Assembly (NCBI GenBank): GCA_018292915.2
Contig: JACVVK020000038.1
Span: 393,501-457,500 of the forward strand
Direction of reading: 5' to 3'
Origin: Batillaria attramentaria
Taxonomy: Eukaryota; Mollusca; Gastropoda; Batillariidae
DNA: 64,000 bases
The notes beneath the pieces were generated by a model. It saw only the letters and a list, made by a program, of their open reading frames with translations. It had not been told where the DNA came from and did not search any database. How positions within the stretch are numbered: the first letter of the stretch is position 1; the number at the start of each line of letters is the position of its first letter. Shown piece after piece: positions 23,173-57,825 of this stretch. The position numbers were made by a program, and so were the translations under genes.

Positions 23173-23579
23173 AATTTAATTTTGCTTTTGGGTTTCTTTT
23201 GTCCTCGTCTAGGTTAGGCCCGTAGCCGTGGGTTAAATTAACCTCGACTTTTACATACGCTGGCTGGCCAGATAAGACTCGTCAACCCCGCTCCCTCAGC
23301 TTACTAATATCTGCATGACGTCACAGTGTCAGTTCATGTGGCTTAGCCTAATGTGAAAATAACTCAGGCTATTTGCATCCGAAAGCGGCGACAACTCCGT
23401 TTGAATTCCTCCAATCGCTGTGCGAAGCGTGTATATCACGTGAAGTGAACTTGATCTGACACGGTTCCCTTCTGTTCGTCGAAATGTTGGGCGGATGATG
23501 AAACAAGCATGAAGTCAGCTGTATCATTGGGACTCCCGTTAATCATCCATACTCAGTGAGGATGACTCAATTATCGGGT

Positions 23580-23752
23580 GGGTGGGTGGGTGTTTGGAAG
23601 TTTAACGTCCTTTTCCATCACATAAGGGTGATATCAAAGACGGGGCAACGATGAAAAAGCCAGCACAATATTTGGCCCCAGCCGGGGTTCGAACTCACGA
23701 CCCGAGCATTGGAAGTCCAACGCTCTACCATTCGACCACCGCGGCTCCCCCT
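23580..23752 (-). mobile_element. tRNA-derived SINE, family A, minus orientation
   Basis: Reverse complement of the family A body and head (gtttaacgtccttttccatc ... gaccaccgcggctcccc), with (GGGT)n at its 3' end. It has a better B box (gggttcgaactc) than the other copies. Confidence 0.85.
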
Positions 23753-23825
23753 CAATTATCGGACGGTCGGAACTAAGGTCACGGTGGTTGTTTTGTTGGT
23801 TGTTAGCGGGTGTAGCTCTTTTCTG

Positions 23826-24303
23826 GCCGCAACACGAGGGTCCCATGGCGTGGGCAACTGGTGCTATGCGCCGGCAGCGCGAGGGTCCCGTGACGTGGGC
23901 AACTGGTGCTAGGCGCCGGCAGCGCGAGGGTCCCGTGACGTGGGCAACTGGTGCTAGGCGCCGGCAGCGCGAGGGTCCCGTGGCGTGGGCAACTGGTGCT
24001 AGGCGCCGGCAGCGCCAGGGGTCGCGTGGCGTGGGCAACTGGTGCTAGGCGCCGGCAGCACGAGGGTCCCGTGACGTGGGCAACTGGTGCTAGGCGCCGG
24101 CAGCGCGAGGGTCCCGTGACGTGGGCAACTGGTGCTAGGCGCCGGCAGCGCGAGGGTCCCGTGGCGTGGGCAACTGGTGCTAGGCGCCGGCAGCGCCAGG
24201 GTCGCGTGGCGTGGGCAACTGGTGCTAGGCGCCGGCAGCACGAGGGTCCCGTGACGTGGGCAACTGGTGCTAGGCGCCGGCAGCACGAGGGCCCCGTGAC
24301 GCG
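23826..24303. repeat. 45-bp GC-rich minisatellite, about 10-11 copies
   Basis: Units like gagggtcccgtgacgtgggc plus aactggtgctaggcgccggc. Variants swap tgacg/tggcg and gcgag/cacgag/gccag. Period 45 keeps all frames open, giving spurious repeat ORFs on both strands. Confidence 0.95.
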
Positions 24304-24338
24304 GAGTACTTTCGCTTTCACTTGTCTGTCCGAAAATG

Positions 24339-24518
24339 CGGCCGGTAACTCAGCCGGTCGTGAGCTGCCGAGGGCACGAGGGCCTGGTGCTGCGCTGCGG
24401 CCGGTAACTCAGCCGGTCGTGAGCTGCCGAGGGCACGAGGGCCTGGTGCTGCGCTGCGGCCGGTAACTCAGCCGGTCGTGAGCTGCCGAGGGCACGAGGG
24501 CCTGGTGCTGCGCTGCGG
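24339..24518. repeat. 59-bp minisatellite, 3 copies
   Basis: Three near-perfect units beginning gcggccggtaactcagccgg. It shares the short phrase gcacgaggg with the neighbouring 45-bp repeat. Confidence 0.9.
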
Positions 24519-24540
24519 CCAGTAAAGAGTATATAACCCA

Positions 24541-25050
24541 TCTGATGTTACAGCGGTTAGACGGGAGCCGTGCTACTCCGATCTGATGTTACAGCGGTTA
24601 GACGGGAGCCGTGCTACTCCCATCTGATGTTACAGCGGTTAGACGGGAGCCGTGCTACTCCGATCTGATGTTACAGCGGTTAGACGGGAGCCGTGCTACT
24701 CCGATCTGATGTTACAGCGGTTAGACGGGAGCCGTGCTACTCCATCTGATGTTACAGCGGTTAGACGGGAGCCGTGCTACTCCGATCTGATGTTACAGCG
24801 GTTAGACGGGAGAGCCGTGCTACCTCCGATCTGATGTTACAGCGGTTAGACGGGAGCCGTGCTACTCCCGATCTGATGTTACAGGCGGTTAGACGGTAGC
24901 CGTGCTACTCCGATCTGATGTTACAGCGGTTAGACGGGAGCCGTGCTACTCCGATCTGATGTTACAGCGGTTAGACGGGAGCCGTGCTACTCCGATCTGA
25001 TGTTACAGCGGTTAGACGGGAGCCGTGCTACTCCCATCTGATGTTCTCAT
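24541..25050. repeat. 41-bp minisatellite, about 12 copies
   Basis: Units gatctgatgttacagcggtt plus agacgggagccgtgctactcc, with a few 1-2-base indels. It begins about 20 bp after the 59-bp array ends. Confidence 0.93.
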
Positions 25051-25074
25051 GTACTCCGATCTAAAATGATGCTG

Positions 25075-25175
25075 ACAGGGGATTTGGCCTAGTGGTTAGG
25101 CATCCGGCTTCGGATCCTGACCTGCCTGGTTCGAGTCCCCGGTGGGCAGGAATTTGTTGGGAGGTTCGCCTTACC
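25075..25175 (+). mobile_element. tRNA-like SINE head, third family
   Basis: An A-box-like tggcctagtggttagg and a perfect B box ggttcgagtccc at tRNA spacing. No CCA or clean acceptor stem was seen, so I read it as SINE-derived rather than a working tRNA gene. Confidence 0.55.
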
Positions 25176-25365
25176 AAATCGAGTCAAATTACGTACAGAC
25201 TCGTTTACTGTGCCTGTCTCGCCCTCGTGTACACACGCACAACATCAGTCAGTAAAGTGTGTTACTCTGTGTGTGTGCGCGCGCGTATGTCTGTGTGTGT
25301 CTGTTTGCGCGCGCGCGCAGCAGACATAACACATAGTGAAAAAACGTTCGCCGCGCAGACTTGTT

Positions 25366-25378
25366 GGTTAAACACATT
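25366..25378. repeat. Target-site duplication, left copy (GGTTAAACACATT)
   Basis: Identical 13 bp to 28680-28692, flanking the RTE-like LINE. Confidence 0.9.
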
Positions 25379-28300
25379 ACTTACTTACTTAGGCCCCTGG
25401 CTCCACGTGGAGCATAGGCCATCGACAACCCTTCGCCATCGCACTCTGTTCTGGGCTAGTCTTGCCACTCCAGTCCAGTTGGTCCCCTGCTTACATAGCT
25501 CTGCCCTCAGTGTCCCGCCTCCAGCTGTTGCGAGGCCGGCCTCTCTTCCTTTTCCCCTGCGGGTTCCATGTCAGGGCTTGGCGTGTGGTGCTGGATGCTG
25601 GTTTCCTGAGGGTGTGTCCAATCCAGCCCCACTTCCTCCGCAGGATCTGCTTGGCCACTGGTTCCTGCCCCGCTCGCTCCCACAGCTCTTCATTCCGGAT
25701 CTTCTCTGGCCATCGGATGTTGAAGATGCGCCTCAGACAGGTGTTGAGAAATGTCTGGATCTTCTGCTGCATCGTCTTCGTTGTCCTCCATGTTTCGCAT
25801 CCGTAGAGCAGAACTGACTTCACGTTGGAGTTGAAGATGCGAAGTTTGGTTCTTATGCTGACAACTTTGGATTGCCCAGACGTTCTTCAGCATGACCATT
25901 GCTGCCCTTGCCTTGCCGATTCTGGCTGTGACGTCTCGGTCTGTGCCTCCCTGTCCATCAACCACACTCCCCAGGTAGACAAAAGACTCCACCTCCCTGA
26001 TGGGCTCTCCACCGACTGTGACTGGTGTGTTGGCAGTGGTGTTGATCTTCATCAGCTCGGTTTTCTTCCTGTTGATCTTGAGCCCTGTTCCGGCTGATGT
26101 GGCTTCCAGGCACGTAGTCTTGTCCTGCATCTGGCTGTGGCTGTAAGACAGGAGCGCCAGGTCGTCCGCGAAGTCGAGGTCATCCAGCTGCGTCCAGAGT
26201 GTCCACTGTATCCCGTTTTTCCTGCCTGCTGTAGTGGTCTTCATGATCCAGTCGATGACCAGGAGGAAGAGAAACGGGGACAACAGGCATCCCTGGCGGA
26301 CTCCGGTCTTCACCTCGAAGCTTTCTGACAACTGGCCGGCATGGGCAATCCTGCAGCTCAAGTCTTGGTAGGTGCACTGGATCAGGGAGATGATTCTTCC
26401 CGGGAACTCCATAGTGCCTTAGCAGCTTCCACAGCGCCTCTCTGTCTACCACTGTCGAAGGCCTTCTCATAGTCTATGAAGTTGATGTAGAGGGGGGAGT
26501 TCCACTCCAGTGACTGCTCCACAATGATGCGTAGGCTGGCAATCTGGTCAGCGCAGGACCTGTTCCTGCGAAAGCCTGCCTGCTGGTCTCGGAGCATGGG
26601 GTCGACTGCCTCTCTCATCCTCTCCAGTAGAATTCTGTTGAGAACCTTGCCTGGCACTGACAGGAGCATGATCCCTCGGTAGTTGCTGCAGTCCCTGAGG
26701 TCCCCTTTCTTTGGCAGCTTGATGACGATCCCTTCTTTCCACTGGGCTGGCACCTCTTCCTTCTCCCAGATCTTGCTGAACAGGCTGTGCAGCATGTTGA
26801 CGGCTGTCTCTGTGTCTGCTTTAATGGCTTCTGCTGGTATCCTCGTCCGGCCCTGCAGCTTTCCCATTTCTCAGTGTCATGATGGCTTTCCTGATCTCCG
26901 CCTTAGAGGGCTTGTCGCAGTTGATGGGTAGTTCTGTCTCAGCTGGTGGGATGTCTGGTGGTGTTTCAGGGATGGGGCGATTTAACAGCTCCCTGAAGTG
27001 TTCTGCCCATCGCTTCAGCTGTTCCTCAGTTGTTGTCAGTGGGTGCCCGTTCTTGTCCTTCACTGGTTTGTCTGTCTGCTGAAATTTGCCCGTGAGCTTC
27101 TTGGTCACCTGGTACAGATCTTTTAGATTCCCTTGTCGGGCTGCTTCCTCTGCTTGACTGGCCAGGTTGTCGATGTAGTCCCTCTTGTCCTTCCTGGTGC
27201 TCCTCTTCACTTTTCTGTCAGCAGCTGTGTATTCCTCTTGTGCCTTTGCCTTAGCTCTTCTTGTTCGGCTCGTGTTCAGTGCAGTTTTCTTCTCTTTCCT
27301 AACTTCCAGCTTCTGGATGGTATCAGCAGAGATCCATTCCTTATGTTGGGTCTTTCTCTTGCCAAGGACCTCTTCGCATGTGTCGTGCCAGAGTTTCTTG
27401 CTGTGTTCCCACTGTGTCTCGATGTCCATTTCACTGTCTTCTATCAGGTCTTGCAGTGGCTGGAACCTGTTGGAAAGGCTGATCCGGAATGCTGCTTGTG
27501 TGTCTGTGTTCCTGAGAAGTCCAACGTTGTACCTGGTCCGTGTGCTGTTGGCGTTGGTGTGCCTCTTGAGCCGAAGTCTCAATGTTGTTGCAAGAAGGTG
27601 GTGGTCTGATGATACATCGGCAACCCCTCATCACGCGCACATCTCGCCACGATCTCCTGAACTTCCGGCTGATGCAGATGTGATCAATCTGGTTCTCCGT
27701 GACATGGTCCGGCGATCTCCATGTGGCCTTGTGGATGCGCTTGTGTGGGAAGATGCTGCCTCCTATCACTAGCTGGTTCAGGGCACAAAAGTCTGCAAAG
27801 CGCTCGCCATTTTCGTTCATCTGTCCCAGTCCGTGTGGTTCCATGGTGTCCTCATAGCCTGTGTTGTCTGATCCAATCTTGGCGTTGAAGTCTCCCATCA
27901 GTATGGTCATGTCCTTGGCTCCTCCTCTATCTATCACTGTCTGCAGTTGTTGGTAGAAGTCATCTTTTTTCTCCTCTTCCGCATCATTGGTGGGAGCGTA
28001 GCACTGGATGATGTTCAGCTTGATGTCTTTTTTCTTGGTGATGAATTTGGCTGTGATGATGCGGGATGTTGACAGGTTCCCAGCCGATGAGTGCCCGCTG
28101 TGCCTCCGGTGCCAGCATCAGGGCCACGCCCTCAGTGTGGGGGGCTCCATCCTCTGTGTGTCCAGAGTACAGCAATTGCTCTCCCGATGAAAATCTCAGC
28201 TGTCCTGTCTGTAGCCACCTTGTCTCACTCAGTCCCAGTACCCCTATCTTGTAGTTCTTCATCTCTCTTTGCTACTTGTATGGTCCTTCCTACTTCATAC

Positions 28301-28679
28301 ATTGTCCTGATGTTCCATGTGGCTACTCTCGTTGTTGTCCTGGGTGTTAGAAGGGGGGTCGGCCTTGCAGCTTCCTTTCGGCTTTCACTGCAATGCGTCA
28401 TAGGTCTCCGGGATGGAGACCCTTCCTCGCCCAGGTGAATGTCTCGGTTTGTTGCTGTCGATGCTTCAGTAACTTAGTGTTTTTTACAGGTAGGGCTGTT
28501 AACCCTACGCAAACCCGTTTAGCCTCTTGGAGAGGTGGTCCACATTCGTCTGACCTCTACCCTTCGACCTGTCCAGCTTGGGTGACCCTGCCAGGAGCAT
28601 GTGCTCCTGCTGGCATAGTTTCTCTGGGTCATTGAGGTACACAAGCCACTACCCCACGACAAGGGTTGGACCATGTAGG
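25379..28679 (-). mobile_element. Full-length RTE-like LINE with 13-bp target-site duplication, frameshifted
   Basis: On the minus strand an AP endonuclease (IGVLGLSETRW near 28250; MGDFNAKIG near 27890; IDHICISRKFRRSW near 27690) is followed by reverse transcriptase (SNYRGIMLLSVPGKVLNRIL, FRRNRSCADQI, INFIDYEKAFD, GVRQGCLLSPFLF, FADDLALLSY) and a tail domain (LLYGCETWRTT, WGWIGHTLRKP). Coding sequence is split over at least five frame changes, so it is dead. The 3' end is a short (TAAG)n run abutting GGTTAAACACATT at 25366-25378; the same 13 bases occur at 28680-28692 next to the 5' end. Single-ORF APE-RT architecture with a microsatellite tail fits the RTE clade. Confidence 0.92.
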
Positions 28680-28692
28680 GGTTAAACACATT
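28680..28692. repeat. Target-site duplication, right copy (GGTTAAACACATT)
   Basis: Identical 13 bp to 25366-25378. The pair delimits the LINE insertion exactly. Confidence 0.9.
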
Positions 28693-29230
28693 GAGCCGGT
28701 ATAAATTCGATCTTCACACTGCGCAGCAGCAACACTTCAATTTTCATGGGGCTGCTTTCATTGCAAGAATTGTATCCGAGTCAAAGTTATTACGTCAAAT
28801 GTATTATGCGTCATCCCAATGAGGAAAAACGTCATAGATTTCAAAGAAAACAACTTGACGTCTCTCTTCCAAAACCAAGATTGGTCTGACAAGCCCGGTC
28901 AGTTGTTTCCATTCAGAGAGAGAGAGAGAGAGTGTAGTGTGTGTGTGTGTGTGTGTGTGGTGTGTGTGTGTGCATGTGTGTGTCCTCCCGAATACATGGC
29001 ATTACAAAAGAACGACCGTGACGACAGCAGGTGATGAAATGGAAACAACATATTGGGCTGGTGGCCACCTTGTTTCTCTTGACAGGAACAAAAGAAATGC
29101 CGCGTGTGTTATAATGATAAAAATATTACACTCAACAATGCAGGAAGTTTGCGTGTGTGTTTGTGTTTCAGCAAAAACCAAAACGCTTTACACAAACAAG
29201 CTCACCCAATAGCCCGGGTAAAAAGATAAA

Positions 29231-29236
29231 TTTATT
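29231..29236 (-). promoter_or_regulatory. Candidate poly(A) signal of the HEAT-like gene
   Basis: AATAAA on the minus strand is the first canonical signal I found downstream of the stop at 32178. It implies a 3'UTR of about 2.9 kb that would contain the 92-bp palindrome and several homopolymer tracts. Weak positional inference. Confidence 0.35.
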
Positions 29237-30784
29237 AACTGAAACTTCAACAATGACATGGACGGTTTTATCACATGAAAGAGATTGAATCGGATCTGAC
29301 AAAACACAGACGCACACAAAACAATGTTTTACCCGTGTGCTACCATCAATGTCCTAAACAAATGTACATATGTTTCTCTCAGACTTTGTTGTATTCTATA
29401 AGATTGTCTTGTCTGCTGGGCACGTGCATGTCCTACTGACACTACCGCCGCTCTGCAATATAGAAACGACTTCAAGTTTGTTCATCTGAAACTTTCTTCG
29501 GCAATTCCACATCAATCAAAAACACATTACAGGTAATGTACAAATAAACAACTATGAAATGAGCATAAGAATTATACTTCGAGCCTCAGACAGCCAAAAT
29601 CAATTCTCCAAGATCAGACCTTTTTTTTTATACTTTTGGAAAATTTGGATGCTCTCCCATCCCTCTTCCCCCTGTGAGGAGTCTGGGAGATGGGATACAC
29701 CAGCATCACATAACAGCTTAGGGTCCCATCAGACCTGGCGATTTTACAGACCTACCAGTGGTAAAATGCACTCCCAGCCAATCAAACTGGCTCGCCAGGG
29801 GCACTGAAGTGCAACACAATCGGCTTGTCAGTGAATAGGACACAGCCCCATTTTTTCTTCACCACGCCAGTCAATCGCCGCTGACCACACGCCATTGCTC
29901 TGTATTGTCTAGCGTGTGAACAGAAAAGCCGTTCGACCAGCGCATCAACGCTACGCAGGCTTGTGGTGTGTGCTGTAGGTCTTAACCTGAACTGATCCAA
30001 CGTTTCACAACTTGACAGCCGAGATAGCCACACTGTAAAGCACCTGCTAAAACCATACGTGATGGCTACTGAACCACTCTTATCTAATGAGTATATATAA
30101 CTACCAGCCCCCCCCCCCCCCCCCCCCAAAACCCCCCCCCCCCAAAAAAAAAAAAAAAAAAAAAAAAAAAAACACAAAAAAAAAAAACAAAACACAACAA
30201 AAAAACAAACGAAAAAAAAAAACCCACCCACAATTGATAAGCTCCTGCTCTCAGAGTCTTATAACCAGTCTTGTAAAACTGTGAGCCCCCCCCCCCCCCC
30301 CCCCCCCCAAAGTAGAGTTCATGTCGACTGAGATTCATGACAGTTCTTCACATCTGCATGTTTTACCAGGACGGATGTTGTAAAACCAGGTACATGTACA
30401 CGTATCTTCATCTCCAATATACATAAAGACAAAAACATTGACACTGATTGTACAGTGCTGGAAAGTGCTGAGAAATACTACATGGATTAGCTGTCAAGCC
30501 AACAAAAGTGCATTCAGTATTATCTACATCGTGCAATCAACAGATTGTGCAACCCTGAGGACTAACTCTGCAGTAGAAACTATTTGCAGTTGAATTTGCA
30601 AATAAATATAATGCCATACATTTTGTAATAAATACTAAGTGAACGTGAACAACAGTGTGCACATGTACATGACTGTGTTCCCTCTGACCGCTGCACAACA
30701 AATGATACACTTAGACACAGTTTTAAAACAAGGAGCACGTGCCTTTCCCCCACTCACACTTGGTCCACTGCTTCATTACACTTC

Positions 30785-30876
30785 TTAACTCTTTGACGAC
30801 GGAGCGCAATTTCTGACACACGATTTCCTATAGGAAATCGTGTGTCAGAAATTGCGCTCCGTCGTCAAAGAGTTAA
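30785..30876. repeat. 92-bp perfect palindrome bounded by TTAA
   Basis: Every base from 30785 to 30876 pairs with its mirror about the centre 30830/30831 (cctatagg). The ends are TTAACTCTTTGACGACGG and its complement. TTAA ends suggest a piggyBac-like MITE or fold-back remnant. It lies in the probable 3'UTR of the HEAT-like gene. Confidence 0.97.
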
Positions 30877-31596
30877 AAACAGAGGTACACTGTATGATGG
30901 AAAATTACAGAAATCAATTTCAAAAATCTTAATTTAGAAATGAAATCAATTCAATTCAAACCAAGAGAGTTCCTCGAACAAAGCAAACGAACCAACCAAC
31001 AAATTATAAATAAATAAATAAATAAGTTTAAAAAGTTTCACAATTTCAAAGTAACAAATATTTTTGGCGTGAACCTGAGACTGAAGAACATGTACAAGCA
31101 ACAGGAAATATTTACCGAAAAAGGCTACAGACGATCAAAATAAGATTAATATCACAATACATATTCATCACAGCTCACTAATGGCTGCACCAACATGGAT
31201 GGAATGCTGAACTGAGCATTACTAAATCTTGTAAACATTCCAATAATGTGGAAATAAATCAAATAATCACCATTGACTGCAGTGAGACATGCAGCGCATG
31301 GAAGCTTTATACAGTTGGTTGCAGACGGGCAATGCGACAACTCATGAATTGTGAAGTTGGTGTCTAGAGCTGGCCTTTGTGGTAAAACAGCATACACAGC
31401 AACATAGCAGCACATGCGTGGTGCGTAATTATGCAAAAAACACAAACATATGAAACCTCTGATTGAAAACAATTTATGCTGCGCATGTTCTTACACCAAT
31501 AAATTTTAAGAAACGTTTCTGACAAACACCTCAAAAATAGAATTTGTAAATAATTATACTGTATGTACATGGGTTTAGTTTGATTTCACATAATTA

Positions 31597-31597
<1 letters not shown>

Positions 31598-31641
<44 letters not shown>

Positions 31642-31670
31642 CTCTCTCTCTCCCTCTCTCTCACACACAC
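31598..31670. repeat. (CA)n(CT)n microsatellite
   Basis: (AC)n about 20 units followed by (TC)n and a short (AC)n. Confidence 0.95.
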
Positions 31671-32177
31671 CAGCATGGTGACCATTCAAAACCTCCATTA
31701 AGAACCACATGGAAAATACAATACACAGTTTTGTAGTAATGAACGATATGTCTCACACTGAAGTGCCATACTGCAGAATTCACGAACTGACTGACGCCTA
31801 AACTGACGCCATCGTCAAATTTTGGTGTAACCACATTATAAGCAGGTCACCAAAATTGCATGACAACATCAAAATGTGTATGTACATAAACTAGGGGCAG
31901 AAAATCTGACCAAGGAACCATCACCGTGTCTCCATTTTGAGTTGCAACATTACAGCGACATTCACAGAATGAATGCTTACACTATGGTGTATGGTTCAGA
32001 ACAGCACAAGAGGACTAGCAATGGTTGAGTGTCCTGCACTACTAAATGGAACATAACTGTTTGGCAAGCTTGTAAGATGAGACAAATAAATCATGAACAA
32101 CTTGAAAAGCTACACTAACAAACAATGAAAAAACTGATACAGCCAACACAAATGTGAAGACCACGTCGATGTCCACA

Positions 32178-57174
<24,997 letters not shown>

Positions 57175-57825
57175 CCTTCTAGTGATGTTCAGCTATATCA
57201 GATCATGCCTTTTGGGGAGATAAACTGTTGGGGTACCTGCAAAGGCCAAAACACGTTGACGTACCAGTTCGGATAGTCACATCACTGTGCTATTCACACA
57301 CTCGGTAGTGTTGGCTTTTTGCAACTTGGAACAGGTTTAGTCTTTAACGTTCATGTTCTATAGGCAAATATGACACATGCAACGCAGATCTTCCATCGTA
57401 CAGACGTATGTTCCACTGTAGCAGAAGTTAATGTTTGTTTCGTTGAGGGCATATTCATCTTCTATAAGTTTGGTCTACGTAATGAGTTAACTGCATAACT
57501 GGGAACTTTGCTAGTGCACATATTCATTGACAAGAACACTCTGAAACAAACTGAAGGAAAGCAGGAGGCACTCCAACACACCACACTCCAATGATCCATG
57601 TCTCGCTTTTTTCGGCGGCGGATGCTATGCTGTGACGTCATCACAACATACAAGGAACGAGGAAATGGAAATAACTAATTTCATTAGATGCAAATTACAC
57701 CCAAAAATACTGAGTTCTATGATTATTTAAAAACAAGTATTTTGGTCGGTACACACGAACATAGTTAGATGAAATAATTTTCTTTGATATTTTATTTGTA
57801 TTGCAGTTACTCCGGATTCACAAAA
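57175..57825. promoter_or_regulatory. Divergent promoter between the HEAT-like and UBE2V genes
   Basis: About 650 bp separate the two ATGs in head-to-head orientation. The interval contains one perfect palindromic CRE (TGACGTCA) and adjacent GC-rich sequence (ggcggcggat). No TATA box stands out. Head-to-head genes this close usually share a bidirectional promoter; that is inferred here. Some of the interval must be 5'UTR of both genes. Confidence 0.6.
57633..57640. promoter_or_regulatory. Palindromic CRE/ATF site (TGACGTCA)
   Basis: A perfect 8-bp CREB/ATF consensus within the divergent promoter, about 190 bp upstream of the UBE2V ATG and 460 bp upstream of the HEAT-gene ATG. Function inferred from the consensus and position. 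Confidence 0.55.

Larger units (their letters stand above)
28693..32177. other. Probable 3'UTR and downstream region of the HEAT-like gene; no other gene
   Basis: AT-rich with (C)n/(A)n/(C)n blocks at 30108-30170 and 30285-30308, the 92-bp palindrome, (TAAA)n near 31010, and a (CA)n tract. Open frames through the homopolymers are spurious. Confidence 0.5.

Noticed and set aside
23634..24466. Repeat-rich frames reading APVAHVTGPS or GARRRQREG
   Set aside because: Artefacts of the 45-bp minisatellite and a SINE, open on both strands.
24541..25050. CRISPR-like appearance of the 41-bp and other tandem arrays
   Set aside because: There are no unique spacers; units are directly abutted, and the genome is eukaryotic.
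29782..30338. Frames rich in Phe/Gly across the poly-A/poly-C blocks
   Set aside because: Homopolymer translation only.
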